From Wuchereria bancrofti (Eukaryota > Nematoda > Chromadorea > Rhabditida > Onchocercidae), in the NCBI GenBank assembly GCA_005281725.1, contig SSBO01000012.1:9709099-9773098 (forward strand): DNA of 64,000 bases, in the 5' to 3' direction. Each line of letters begins with the position of its first letter. Positions within the stretch are counted from its first letter, which is position 1. The position numbers were made by a program, and so were the translations under genes. This document shows positions 1 to 11,640 of this stretch, piece by piece. The notes under the pieces were generated by a model, which saw only the letters and a program-made list of their open reading frames with translations, searched no databases and was not told the DNA's origin.

Positions 1-1659
1 TTTATTGGTTTATTATGTCATGAAGTAACAGTGCCAACCACTACAACAATCGATCCATTACAAATCAAACAACTTTTCTCCCTTCAATCATATCCAAATT
101 TGCTAATTGTAAGTAAATTAAACTTTATCATTTTATGAAAAAAAAATACACAAATTAATATAATTTGTAAAATACTACTTTCGAATAACATTTTTTTTCG
201 AATAATAAAATTTTTCTTTTTTTTGAATAATCAAAAAATTTTCCACTTGCAGAAATTCTTTTAATATGAATTAAAATGATGAAATTAAAATGCTTTAAAA
301 AAATTTTTTAATAAAAGCAATAGAGGAAAATTTTAAGCAACATTTTCAATAATTTTATCTAATTGTTTCATATTCATTCAACATTGTTAACATTTTTCTT
401 CACTACAATCAATGTAAATGAAAAATATTTTCAAGTTATATTGATTGTTACTGATTATTTGAGAAGTTTTCAAAATAGTGTTTTTTTTTTTCTAATTTTA
501 GGATAATATACCAACATTGAATTGTGATTTTAATCGAAATACATGTCCACAATGGGAAAATGATGGACATTGGTTACTTGGAACAATTCCATGTGATGAT
601 TCATTTACATTATCATCATCATCATCATCATCAATAAAAGGCTTGAATTTTATATAAATTTGAAAATTTTTTAAATTTATTATTACCATAATAGTAAATT
701 CATAAATTATTAAATCAATTGCGTTCCAAAATTAATATTTGATTGATACTTATATTAATAATATAAATGATCTAACTCATAAACATATTTATCATTTTAA
801 TTTCCCTTCCCAATAATCATTTTCAGATGAAGTTTCGGTTGCTGTTTTAAATAATTCCATGGCTATATTACAATCTCGAAAAGTGCCATGCGCATCTAAT
901 GCTAAGATTTTTATTGCATATTTTCGAACTGAAAAAGCTAACTTAATGGTATGTATCGCGAAACGTTGTGTTAGCACTAACGATACACGTTCCGGTAAAA
1001 TATTTTTCAAAATTTAAAAAATTTTTGATTTATTGTTTGAGATGATTAATGAAATGTTAATAATAATAAATGATAATAGTAGCATCACTAACTTTTTTCA
1101 TCAATAATTTTTTTTTCTTTGAAAATATAAATTAATAATTTTTTGATTTACTAATTTTCGGTTGGCTTTCGATGAATGTTAATTATAAGAAATCATTTTT
1201 TATTCGATTAATCGCAAAATCAGCCGGATCCGGTTTTGTTGTTATCCGGAAAATTGAAACGACAGGCAATTGGTGCCCACTTCCAACATTATCACAATAT
1301 GCATGCGAAAAACTTAGTTGTACATTTCGTCAAACTTTTTGCAACTATGAAACAGAAATAAATTCACGTGCTAATATTTTATTCAAAAGTGATGCAAGAG
1401 GTAAATCAAGGATTTTTTTTTAAATATTACTATTTTTTTTCTGAAAATTTGTGAACGGTTTATTTATTGCATTTGTTTTGTAACATTACGTTTGATTTAA
1501 TATGTTCATCACTTAATTTCAACATATTAAATGGAGCTTATCATTGGCTTACTAACAATAGTTTATTAGTAATCACTAGTTTAAGTTTGTGTTCATTTGA
1601 ATAATTGCAATTAATAATGGAAAATCATCCACCATATTCAGTGCTATAATAATTAGTTC

Positions 1660-1736
<77 letters not shown>

Positions 1737-2666
1737 ATTATTATTATTATTATTATTAAATTGTTATTATTTGCTCAATATGTTTAGGAGTAATAGCAGA
1801 TATTGACAAAGAACCAGGTTTAGCCGTATTGCGTTCACCACAGTTCAGGCTTTCACGCCCGATTGAATTGCAAATTAAGGTTATTAGTTTTCCAAATTTT
1901 CAGTCAGTTGAAAATTGACACACGGAACGATATAATGTAGCGTTTTCTTATAGCCTTTATTAATTAGTGCGAGAAAGTAGAACACTAACAGTTACTAGCT
2001 TTTTAATTTTGTTTTATCTATTTATTTTTTAAACAAAATAAGAAGTAACCTTAAAAAAGGGTTATCAATTAATTGTTTAAGCAATCTTTGATTTACAATT
2101 CATTTACGAGAAATTTCTAAATGAAGAATTGTTTACAGCTCATTTTTTCCTGATTATCTCTCAATCCCAGAAAAAAGATCTTTCCTAGAAAGAAATTAAA
2201 TTAATAAACAAAAAAAAAAAAAAAAGAAAAAAGGGGTGGGGTGAAAAATAAGTTCAATTCCTTTTTTTTCCTTTTATCTTACCCAAATTATAGTTCATTT
2301 CGAAATAAAAAAACATAAAAATGCATTAATCATTACTTTCAATACTTAACTTCTCTATTATTGCTAACAAAAATTATTTCATATTAAAAAATTTAAATTG
2401 CTGATAACTTTCAGATACATCAATCAACATTTGGTTCTCAGACATTCTTGTGCAGTGATGATTTTAACACTCTGTTTGATTGTCAACCAATATTAGGCCC
2501 AAAAATAGAACTGCCAATAACAGAAAAAGTAATCGTACCACTTGATCAGGATGTACAAAATTTTACAATTCTTGCGGTGCATGATAAATTCATCGAATTT
2601 GGTGCAGCAAAATTTATCATTTCAAACATTGAAATATTAGATGAAAATGGAGAATTATTATGTTAA
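1..2666 (+). CDS. Secreted MAM-like protein, 5'-partial (3' six exons)
   Basis: The first exon enters from outside the window. Its first residues (FIGLLC then HEVTVPTTTT) look like the end of a signal peptide followed by a Thr-rich stretch. Proposed exons are 1-108, 502-about 632, 827-948, about 1189-1400, 1788-1879 and 2415-2666, with TAA at 2664-2666. The second exon gives NCDFNRNTCPQW followed by HWLLG, which resembles the Cys/Trp opening of a MAM domain. Later exons carry several more cysteines and end ENGELLC. Two joins are weak. Exon 2 could end at a GC donor after a TCA run coding for serines, or earlier at a GT near 592. The acceptor of exon 4 is also unclear. MAM domains are extracellular adhesion modules; that assignment rests on spacing and composition and is tentative. 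An AATAAA lies about 85 bases after the stop. Confidence 0.6.
1656..1757. repeat. (ATT)n microsatellite in intron
   Basis: About 30 units of ATT with a single interruption lie in the intron between the exons ending at 1400 and starting at 1788 of the MAM-like gene. The length is likely variable between individuals. Confidence 0.95.
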
Positions 2667-2749
2667 ATAGATGAAACGATCATAATCAATTTGTTATTAC
2701 CTCTTTAAATTGTAAAATGATTACAAATTGAAAAGGAAAATAATTGAGA

Positions 2750-2755
2750 AATAAA
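2750..2755 (+). terminator. Candidate poly(A) signal of MAM-like gene
   Basis: An AATAAA hexamer lies 84 bases beyond the stop codon of the upstream gene. In AT-rich DNA this motif is common, so only its position supports the call. Confidence 0.5.
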
Positions 2756-2759
2756 AATT

Positions 2760-5700
2760 ATTAAAAAATTAAGCAGCATTATTTTTGTTTGTTTTTTTGT
2801 TTGTTTGAAGATAGAAATAAAATTGAATTGAAAAATTTTAAGTTTTGATGAGATTTGAACCTAAATAAATTGGACTAGAATGAAATTTATTTAATATTTT
2901 ATTGCATTTTTTCCTTCAAAAAATTCATTCAATAACTTAATATTTTAGCTCATTTTAACATTTTTTTTTTTTTTTTGAAGTTGTTATTATGATTGAGTGT
3001 TACATTCACAATTTCTGTATTTATTATTAAATTTCAATTTTCATTTAATTAATTTATTTGATTGATTTATTAATTTATAAATAGTAAATTTCTGTTATTT
3101 CGTATTGTATTGCAATTTATAAACGATAAGAAATGTTAAATTTTGCAGCAGTAATTTTTGTTAACATTTACAAATGGCAATGATATATGACAATAGTGTT
3201 CAAAATGAAAAAGTTTGTTGTATAAATTAATGAATGAAAATAGCAATGATGCCTGGTGACCAAAAAGATTCCTAGTAAGTATTTAATAAACAGAAAATGG
3301 ATTAGTGTTAAGCTTATTTTTATTGTAAACAAATCTTTCATTTTAGCATTCGTTCAATTGTACAGACATCACTATGTCATCAAATTTTGGAACATTTTTA
3401 GCTATTGTAAAATCAATTTTAGGTTCACTTTTATTTTCTAACTTTCACATATAACATCCAAAAGAAAAAAAAATTCTGATAAATTTCAATATGAAAGTTA
3501 AAATTAGCAGTAACTATTTTTTGAAAAAAAGAGAAACATATCATTCATTTTCAAAAAGAAAAAATAAATAAATAAATATGAAAAATTTTTAAAAAAAATA
3601 AAAAATAAATAAAAAATAATTAATAAATAAATACGAATTTCTAAAATCAATCATATAATAACATATTATCGCGAAAATAATAAAAACTAATCAGTAAATG
3701 AAAAGGATGATTGGATAGAAAAGAAATAAATAGAAGTGAACAATTCTTGATAAACATTTAAAATCTGACTGAAAATTTCTAAGGATTACAATATTGATTA
3801 GTTGCTAAACAAAAATCTAAAACATATGCTTCGACAAAGATTAAAATTAATGAAAAATTATTTTTTTTGAAATTGAAATATAAAAAGTAAGATAATAGTT
3901 TGTTTGTTTATCGAATTGAAATTTATTTATTAAAATTTTGCAAAAATTTTAATTACGAAGAGAAAAAGCTAACAATGAGATGATACTTCTACTACTGCGA
4001 ATAAATTATTCTCCACAAGTGTTAAATGAGATTTTGTGGGATTTATGATTATAGAAGGCCATCAACCTCTTCAAATCTATTCAAATCATTTCTTTTTGAA
4101 TTAAAATCTAACTAATCATTTAAAGTGTCAGATTTTTTCTTAATCAATAGTTTCTTAGCTACAAAAAACGATGCAACTATTCTCGATGAAACTATTCTGG
4201 TCTATAATATGACGAAAATTTAATTTCTAGGAAGAAAATTGATTTTGGTATGAAATTCAAGTAAGTGACAAACTTCTGTAGCAATGTTGAAAATAGCAAA
4301 AACTTTGGCTTAAGTTTTTTTCGGGTTTGAAAAAAAAGACGTAGTGTTAATTTGGTTGATAGCCTTGTTGATACAGGAAAAAAGGTGCACAAAATTTGTT
4401 GTATGTCAAAAAAATGTTGTGAAAAGCTAATGCTAATTTTTATTCTCATAAAAATTTTATTAAATTTAGAGATTTGAGAACTTTTTTTTAAAAAAATAAG
4501 CCAAAATTAATTCTCATTTAACATTTATTTACATTTTAATGAACTTTCGTTTGCTATAATCAATCATCAAATCTGGTAATTCAAATATTTCACTCAAATT
4601 TTGAAAATATTTTATTCACTAGTAATTAAAAAAAAATCTCAAAAACCATTCATAACTCTTTTTCATTATCTATTAGACAATATTTTATTTCTCACAAAAT
4701 TTGTCCTTTTTTTTCTTTTTCTTTTTTTGCCTAATTTTTTTGCAAAAAGCAAACGATCCGCATAAGGCAGGCGTCAACATGTCGTATATTATGCATATCG
4801 CAAACTAATTTACCGTATTTCCGGTAAACCGTTTAATGGAAACATGCAAAAAAAAAGAAAAAATAAAATTATTGAACTTCTCAAATACATATAAGAAAGA
4901 ATTAATCAACCATTCAAAAATACCATGAAATTTTGATATAATAAAAAGAAAGCATCTTCAAAAAGACTTATTTCTTTTGATATAATTTAAAATTTGTACA
5001 TTTTTTCCTTTTCTTTTTTCTTTTTTTTCCGCAGATTTCATTTAATATTCTATTACAATAAAAATGAAGTAGCAGTAAACTTAATGAATTGTTAATGTTA
5101 CATTATAAAAGAAAATGGTTTAAGCATTATAAAGGAGTGGCTTATAGCAAAAGTGGTTTAAATTTTTTTTTCAAAGTTTCAAAACCTTTTGAATTCAAAT
5201 TTAATTTTTTTTTCATCATAACATGCTAATGTGCATTAAATTAATAATGTTAATAATAAAGAAAAATGCAATAAATTTTTAAGCTTTAATTAATTTGCTA
5301 AATGATACTTGTAATGTAATGAATGTTGAAATTTTTTTTTTAGAAAAAATCCTTCATTTATCAAATAACAAAATGTATCATGTCACAAATGCAATATGCT
5401 TGATAAAGATTTCATTTAAACATTGAAGAATATGTAGAAGGAATCCTGTTATAATTATATGATTGTTGCATATAACAAATGAATGAATCATTTGAAATTC
5501 CATGATCATCGCAGAAAAAGGAAATAAACAACAAAACAAAAAGAAAGCAAAACAAAATATGGGATGATTATAATTTTCAGTTTTCTGTACATAAACTATT
5601 TAGCAAGATAAAAAAATGATTTTATTTCCCAACGTTCTTGATAAATTTCGAAAATTTTTCAGGAATAAATTTGAAAATAATTGCAAATTAAAAAGACAAA

Positions 5701-5946
5701 TAAAAAAAAGCTGAAAATTTCCATAAACAAATCAATAATTTTCAAATTTACTCATAGCAAATCTTTAAAATTGCATAATGCGAAGAAATATTAATGAAGG
5801 AATAATAAATTTGAAAATTATTTAATTACAGTAAATTTTGTATATTTGGTGATAAAATTTTCAGTTTTGTTATCTGTTTGAGTAAAAAAAGTTTTTCAAA
5901 TTTGTTTAAAAAAGGAGAAAAATGTAACATTAACAATTCATAACAA
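2760..5946. other. Gene-free AT-rich stretch
   Basis: No exon with convincing splice sites or conserved protein was seen on either strand. The stretch is dominated by A and T runs and short open frames of low-complexity composition, such as 3256-3441 and 4192-4449. Confidence 0.6.
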
Positions 5947-6020
5947 ACTTGGTAAGCAAAGGGAAAGAGGTCAATTACGCAGACAAGAAAGAGATTCACA
6001 GGAAAAAAGAAATCATTTAG
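5947..6020. repeat. 74-bp direct repeat, copy 1
   Basis: By eye this 74-base segment is identical to 6398-6471. It begins ACTTGGTAAGC and ends CATTTAG. It is richer in purines and G than its surroundings. Confidence 0.93.
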
Positions 6021-6397
6021 TGAGAAGAAGTAAAAGTAAATGTATTTTGAATTTTAGAGCAAAATTTTAAAAGAAAAATTTGAGCAGTTTAATTTTAATC
6101 CAAAATTACACTTCCATTTCAACTTATTTCGCTCTAAGCACAAATTAGTTAAACCCAGTTTATGTAAAAATGTAGCTACGTTACAAATTTTAAGCATAGT
6201 AAAATTAAACGTATCAGTTGATTGGTTGAATAGAAGAAGATTAATTATATAAAATATATAAGTCACAAATCATCCAACAATGAAAATTATGGTAATGCAT
6301 TTGTGAAGGATTTTAAAAAATTGCATTTAATTAATATTTATTAAATTAATATATAAGCGCAAATACTACACAATTCCTGATTGCTATATTTAGTAAT

Positions 6398-6471
6398 ACT
6401 TGGTAAGCAAAGGGAAAGAGGTCAATTACGCAGACAAGAAAGAGATTCACAGGAAAAAAGAAATCATTTAG
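6398..6471. repeat. 74-bp direct repeat, copy 2
   Basis: Identical copy of 5947-6020, offset by 451 bases. It ends 42 bases from the stop codon of the FEZ-type zinc-finger gene and so probably lies in that gene's 3' UTR. Confidence 0.93.
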
Positions 6472-6512
6472 ACATAAGAGTATTATAATTTGAAATGATT
6501 AATATTAATTAT

Positions 6513-8836
6513 TTAATGATCATTTGATGATGTAATTTGATGCAGTTTACGTATATGCTTCTTAAGATCAAAATTACGACAAAAACCTCTGGTGCAAATT
6601 GAACAAACAAATGGTTTCTGTTCTCGATGTGTATGCATATGAAATGTTAGATTGTATGTTTGATGAAAAGCTTTATTGCATACACTACATTTGAATCTTT
6701 TTTCGCCACTGTGCGTTAATTTGTGATTCTTATAATTTCCATTTTGATGAAATCCTTTACCACATAATTCGCATATATATGGTTTATAGCCTAAATTAAT
6801 TTTTATTTTTCTATTTCTAGCAATTAACTTCATTTAATTTCTATTCATAAAATCTAATTTAAAAACGAGGAAATTTTTATTGATAAATAAGAATTAATAT
6901 TGAATAAATGTTTGCGATAATATATAAAATTAAAAAATCGAAACACACCTAAATGAATACGTATATGCGTATTGAGCGTTGATGAGCGATTAAAGCATTT
7001 GCCACAGGTGACACACTAAAAGCTTCTTAGATGGTCATATTTATAATGAAAATGATTACCTTCCCATTATTCTCTTCTTACACATCATCTATTATCCACT
7101 CATATTTTCATTTTCTTTTATAAAATTTCATATTTTGAAGTTATTTATTCATCAATTCATGAATTAATGAATGAATTACTTGAGAAAGGAATAAAAAAAA
7201 CTTACTGTATGAGGTTTTTGTTCGGTATGTATAATTTTATGACGACATAATGTTGAAGCTTGCCGAAAAGCTTTACCACAAACCTAAAATTCTTAGAATT
7301 TATAATTATGCAATTTTTAAAAATTTCAAATTTATTTTTACAGTCTTTTTTAAAACTAAAATAATGGTATAATTGTAGTAAATAGTATATAAATGTGTTA
7401 TAATGATAAAAATAATTACAGATTAACGATTCGAATAAGATCAGTTTTATCATTAAGATTAACAATTAACTGATTCATTGTAATTTGCAGTTATAACTTG
7501 ATTTATCAAATAAGACTTGTACTATAAATAGCCAAATATTTTTCAGCTTCAATAAACGATGCATTTTCATACTGCCAGCCGGATCTTACATAAATTTGTT
7601 TTATACAAAATACCTATAATTGAATTCTTTTCGGTTATTTTCCAGGAAATTAAATCTGATATGAAAAGATCAAAATTTTGTAAAAAAAAAGGCATGAAAC
7701 CAAAAAATAGCTCAAATGATATTATCAAATCTATTTTCTAATATGCACAAATTTCTTCCTATCCAATTAATAGATTAAAATTTATACGAAAAACTGCTTA
7801 AATAGTTTGCCGGAAGATGAAAGGATGGAAGAAAAAAAGATTATTTGACAAAAATTTCTTCCTATTAATAGTAATTTGTTAAATTTCAAAACATGATAAG
7901 TAATTCTTCAATTTTATAATTGATGGGTGATAAAATTTCTCAGATATAATGAACCTAAATAAATTAGGTTGCAATAGATTAGATTGAATTTTCTTAATAA
8001 GAATTAAGTGCCTTTTTATTAAGCTAAAATAAATGAGCCAAAATAAACTATCATGTCAAATAATAAGCTATAATATTTGCAGTTATCAAAATTATATCAT
8101 CTGAAAGATTGTAAAAAAAAAAAAAGACTTTGCAAAGGAATGGTCGAGCTCCGGTATGCACCGGCATATGCCTTGTTAAATTATAATGCGCACTGAAAAC
8201 TTTGCCACATTCTGGACATTCGAACGATTTCCGTTTTTCGTCATTCCAGGTGTCACCCCAAAATGAATTAGTTGGTCCGGTCGTCCAGACCCTAGTTTGT
8301 CTTCTATCAACTGTGAAATCTAAAATTTCACAATTCAATTATCAGTTTAACTTTTTTTAAGTGCAAATCTCATACACTTCTAATATAAAATATTTAGAAT
8401 CAATGCGATAATAGGTCAGTCGAAAAAGTAATAAGTCAAAGCGTATTTGTTCAGATAGCTCACCTATATACCAAATATAAAACCTAACACTTGTTACAAA
8501 ATTAATTAAACGATTAGTTTAACATATTGATTCATTAAACTGTTAATAATTAAGTCTTAACCAAAAAGAAAGCCATAAATATAATTTGTGGCTTCTTTTT
8601 CTGCTCTTGATTACTAAAAATTTGATTAACAATTAAAAGAAAAAAAAAACGAATAAAAGAAAAAAAAGCAAACAACAAAAAATCAATTAGTATACTGCCG
8701 ATATAAAAACTAAAACTACTTTAATATCATTTTATTATCTAATTCAAATTATAAATAAAATATACTCATATAGTTATGCAAAAAAAAAATTACCTGAATT
8801 AAGAATTGCATCAATAGAAAATGGAAGAAAAGACAT
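6513..8836 (-). CDS. fezf-1: FEZ-family six-C2H2 zinc-finger transcription repressor
   Basis: Five exons on the minus strand (8836-8794, 8319-8129, 7283-7206, 7015-6949, 6790-6513) join in phase to a 218-residue protein. Near the N-terminus, residues 5-12 (PFSIDAIL) form an Eh1 motif, which in FEZF proteins recruits Groucho-type corepressors. Six C2H2 fingers follow from residue 47. They carry family-diagnostic strings: [18 protein letters not shown] in finger 1, [15 protein letters not shown] in finger 2, [14 protein letters not shown] and the linker GYKP in finger 3, and [14 protein letters not shown] in finger 6. FEZF proteins are nuclear, DNA-binding regulators of neuronal fate in animals. 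The nematode protein is much shorter than vertebrate FEZF (over 400 residues) because the region between Eh1 and the fingers is reduced to about 34 residues. The start is favoured because Eh1 is N-terminal in the family. The symbol follows the C. elegans orthologue as I remember it. Confidence 0.93.
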
Positions 8837-9774
8837 TTTTCCTGAAATTATTTCTTCAAAAACAATTTTTATTATTCATTTACCGTTAAATCTAACCAAA
8901 TTTTAAAGATGCGGTAAGGATGTACATATCTATATATCTATATCTATATATATATATATTGTATGAAAAAGTGTTTAGTTTCTTTTTTTTGTGATGATTT
9001 ATAATGACAGCAGGCGGAGTCCATTGATATTTTTCAATCCAATCAAACAAACATACACACCCATATTCTTTTCTCTTTTATCAAATCATCACTACCGTAT
9101 GATTGTTTTCTTTTCTCATTTTAATATATATTACACATCTTTTTATTTTTTATTTTTTTAACTTCATTTTATCGAAATTTATCAAAAGTTGAACTTTTAA
9201 AGTGTAAAATTAGTTTTTTTAAAGTACTTTTTTCAGGTATGAATTGCACTTCGTTTTTTTTTATTATTATCACAATTTTTTTCATCATTTCAATTTCTCT
9301 ATTAAATTGTCACTAAAACATTACCAGATTGCAGCTAAACAATTCTAATAAAAAATCTTGATGGCATCATTGCATTGGTTCTATAAGATTATTTGAAGAC
9401 TCGATCAATGGAAGGATTCCAAATTGGTATCGCAGTATTTCGAAGTTGCGTCGCACTCAGAAATACATCACGTCATTACGTCGACTGGTAACACGGAATG
9501 TAATATAGATGCGAGAAATGTATTGAACAAGCAAAACATAGCCGTTAGCTATATGCCAGCCACGACTTCAAAACCTGGAACTCAACTTTTATCTAATATT
9601 GATCTGATACTGTACTTTAACTTTATCCCTATAACTATCCATCCATATCATAAGTTGCATTATTAGATATCTTGAAGTGAACCCAAAAAAAACGGTCATT
9701 TTCCAGTAGCCGGTAGAACAAACCCTACTGCTCAATTTATGTCACAGTAGCTTCACTAAAAACTCTTTCAAATC
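8837..9774. other. Upstream region of FEZ gene, no gene seen
   Basis: It contains a short (TATATC)/(TA) run at about 8930-8960 and AT-rich DNA. From about 9400 the composition becomes more balanced and continues into the decayed rDNA, so the insert may begin earlier than its first recognisable match. I could not match 9400-9770 to any rRNA region. Confidence 0.5.
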
Positions 9775-9945
9775 GGATTCAAATCTATAGTCATGCAAAG
9801 GATAATGAAATAGGATCTTGGTTCTATTTTGTTGGTTTTCTGATCTAAGATAATAGTTAAGAAAAACGAACGAAGGTATTCGTAACGTTACGTAAGAAAC
9901 AAAATTCTTGGACCATAAAACGACATTTTCCTCAGCATTATTATT
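9775..9945 (+). pseudogene. Decayed 18S rRNA fragment
   Basis: The stretch around 9818-9930 reads as the central 18S block: a form of GGTTCTATTTTGTTGGTTTT, then a decayed 'GGTAATGGTTAAGAGGGAC', then AAATTCTTGGACC. Many G and C positions that are invariant in eukaryotic 18S are A or T here. Only about 150 bases are recognisable. The rest of 18S is absent, and the segment runs almost directly into 5.8S-like sequence, so it cannot be functional rRNA. Confidence 0.88.
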
Positions 9946-9953
9946 AAAACTTT

Positions 9954-10100
9954 AACTCTTAGATGTAGATCACTTGGCTTATGGATCGATGAAAAACACA
10001 GCTAACTGATAAATAATGCGAACTCCATAGGCATTTAGCACGATTTCAAACGTACACTGCACATCAGGTTAGTTACTGATGTCCAGTTGAGAGTTGATAA
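9954..10100 (+). pseudogene. Decayed 5.8S rRNA copy
   Basis: It begins AACTCTTAG followed by GATCACTTGGCT, GGATCGATGAAAAAC and CAGCTAACTG. This is the 5.8S core in the form I associate with filarial nematodes, then degenerates. Expected CG dinucleotides such as that in AACGCAGC are changed, and there are small deletions near 10010. The order 18S piece, 5.8S, AT-rich spacer, 28S matches a nuclear rDNA unit with most of 18S and all or most of ITS1 missing. Confidence 0.9.
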
Positions 10101-10590
10101 AAGTAATACTATTAATAACAAATAAATCATTCATTCAAATAAAACGTTACGAGAGGATTTTTTTTTTGATAGAAATTAAATAAATCAACGGTCATCAGGT
10201 GATTAAAAAAAGAACCTCGAATTAAAATTAAATTCTCGGATAAGTGGTCAAATAAATGAGTAATACTTTACTTCTTTATTAAAAACCTATGACATATATA
10301 CATATAATTGTAACATATATACATATTAACATATACACATATGATTAATTTTCCATATTAAAAGCAATGAAAGACTATTGTTATTCATTTATTTTCATTG
10401 CAATGATTAGTCTAATTTTCTAACTCTCTAAAGCAAGAGAAACATGAAAAACAATAAAAGAAGGAAGCATTATGTGAATAAATAAATAAACAATAATGGT
10501 CAAGAAATCGTTTTACAATACTTTAAAATTTCAAATAATGAGTAAAGCCAAGGATAACGATGTCAAATTAATATGTTTTATCATTTCTTT
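10101..10590 (+). pseudogene. Remnant ITS2-like spacer
   Basis: AT-rich DNA with TA/CATA runs (about 10296-10345) sits between the decayed 5.8S and 28S copies, where ITS2 belongs. The length of about 490 bases is plausible for a nematode ITS2. The call is by position only. Keeping a spacer implies a copy of genomic rDNA and not of a processed rRNA. Confidence 0.6.
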
Positions 10591-11640
10591 GATCTCGTCT
10601 CAGTCATGATCATCTGCTGAATTTGAATCTAAGCATATAACTAAGCGAAGGGAAAAAAAAACGAAGATTTCCTTAGTAACGGCGAGTGAAAAAAAAAAAG
10701 CTCAGTGCTGAATCCGATATTTGACTATATGGAAATTTAGCGTATAGGTGTAACTATCCGTACTTTTAACATTTTTACACCCAAATTCTCCTTGATAGGA
10801 GGTACAGTCCATAGAAGGGCTATACCTGTACAGGTGAGAAAAGTTACGGCATGGAATCGGGTGTTTAAGATTGTAGCCCAGAGAGGGTGGTAAACCTCAT
10901 CTAAAGCTAAATACGACCACGAGACCGATAGCAAACAAGTACTATAAGGGGAAGTTGCAAAGAACTTTGGAGAGTTCAAGAGGACGATGGATATGAGATG
11001 GAAACGGATAGAATTAACGAAACTTATTGATACTCAACCAATCAATTTAGCAATCTTAATTGATTTATTATTCATTATCGAGAGCATTTTAATATATTAA
11101 TACAATTAATTTAGTGGACCAGTTATTTCAATTCATGGAATCCTAAATATGTTGAAATATGTCTTAGATGTTTTTCCCCATATATGTAACTTTTGTTTGA
11201 AACAATAGTGACATACATAATTTTGCTAGTTATATTTACACGCGGTCGTATGCGACTTTATCGATAAAACAATTGGTAATATTACAATACACTTATGCAA
11301 ATTATTTGAGTTACATCTCGATGTGAACGTTAATCACCTATCTGACCCATCTTGAAACACGGGCCAAGGAGTTCAGCGTAATGTATGTATATTTATATAT
11401 ATGGCGTAACATAACCACGTTCATGTTGCATGCAACAGGGCGGAGGTAGAACGTACATGCTGGGACCCGAAAGATGGTGAATTATACTTGAGCAGGATGA
11501 AGCCAGAGGAAACTCTGGTGAAGGTCCAAAGCAATGCTGGCGTGTAAATCGATCGTCTGACTTTGGTATAGGGGCGAAAGACTAATCGAACTATTATTTA
11601 GTAGCAGGTTACCTCTGAAGTTTCCCTCAGGATAGCTGAA
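10591..11640 (+). pseudogene. Decayed 5' third of 28S rRNA
   Basis: The 28S start is clear: a decayed CTCAGTCGTGAT, then CTGAATTT..AAGCATAT, AGTAACGGCGAGTGAA (10677-10690) and the CCGAATCC block. Later blocks are CTTGAAACACGGGCCAAGGAG (11350-11370), GACCCGAAAGATGGTGAA (11463-11480), AGCCAGAGGAAACTCTGGTG, AAATCGATCGTC, GGTATAGGGGCGAAAGACTA and GAAGTTTCCCTCAGGATAGCT, which ends near 11638. The order is colinear with 28S domains I-II. Changes are mostly G to A and C to T plus small indels. After about 11640 no further 28S is recognised. Confidence 0.93.

Noticed and set aside
1172..1423. ATG-started 83-codon frame as a separate small gene
   Set aside because: It is better explained as an internal exon of the MAM-like gene, because it has a GTAAAT donor at 1401 in the phase of the next exon.
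9424..9666. 80-codon plus-strand frame beside the rDNA remnant
   Set aside because: It has no ATG start, family or splice context and probably lies in or next to the decayed insert. I could not match it to rRNA either.
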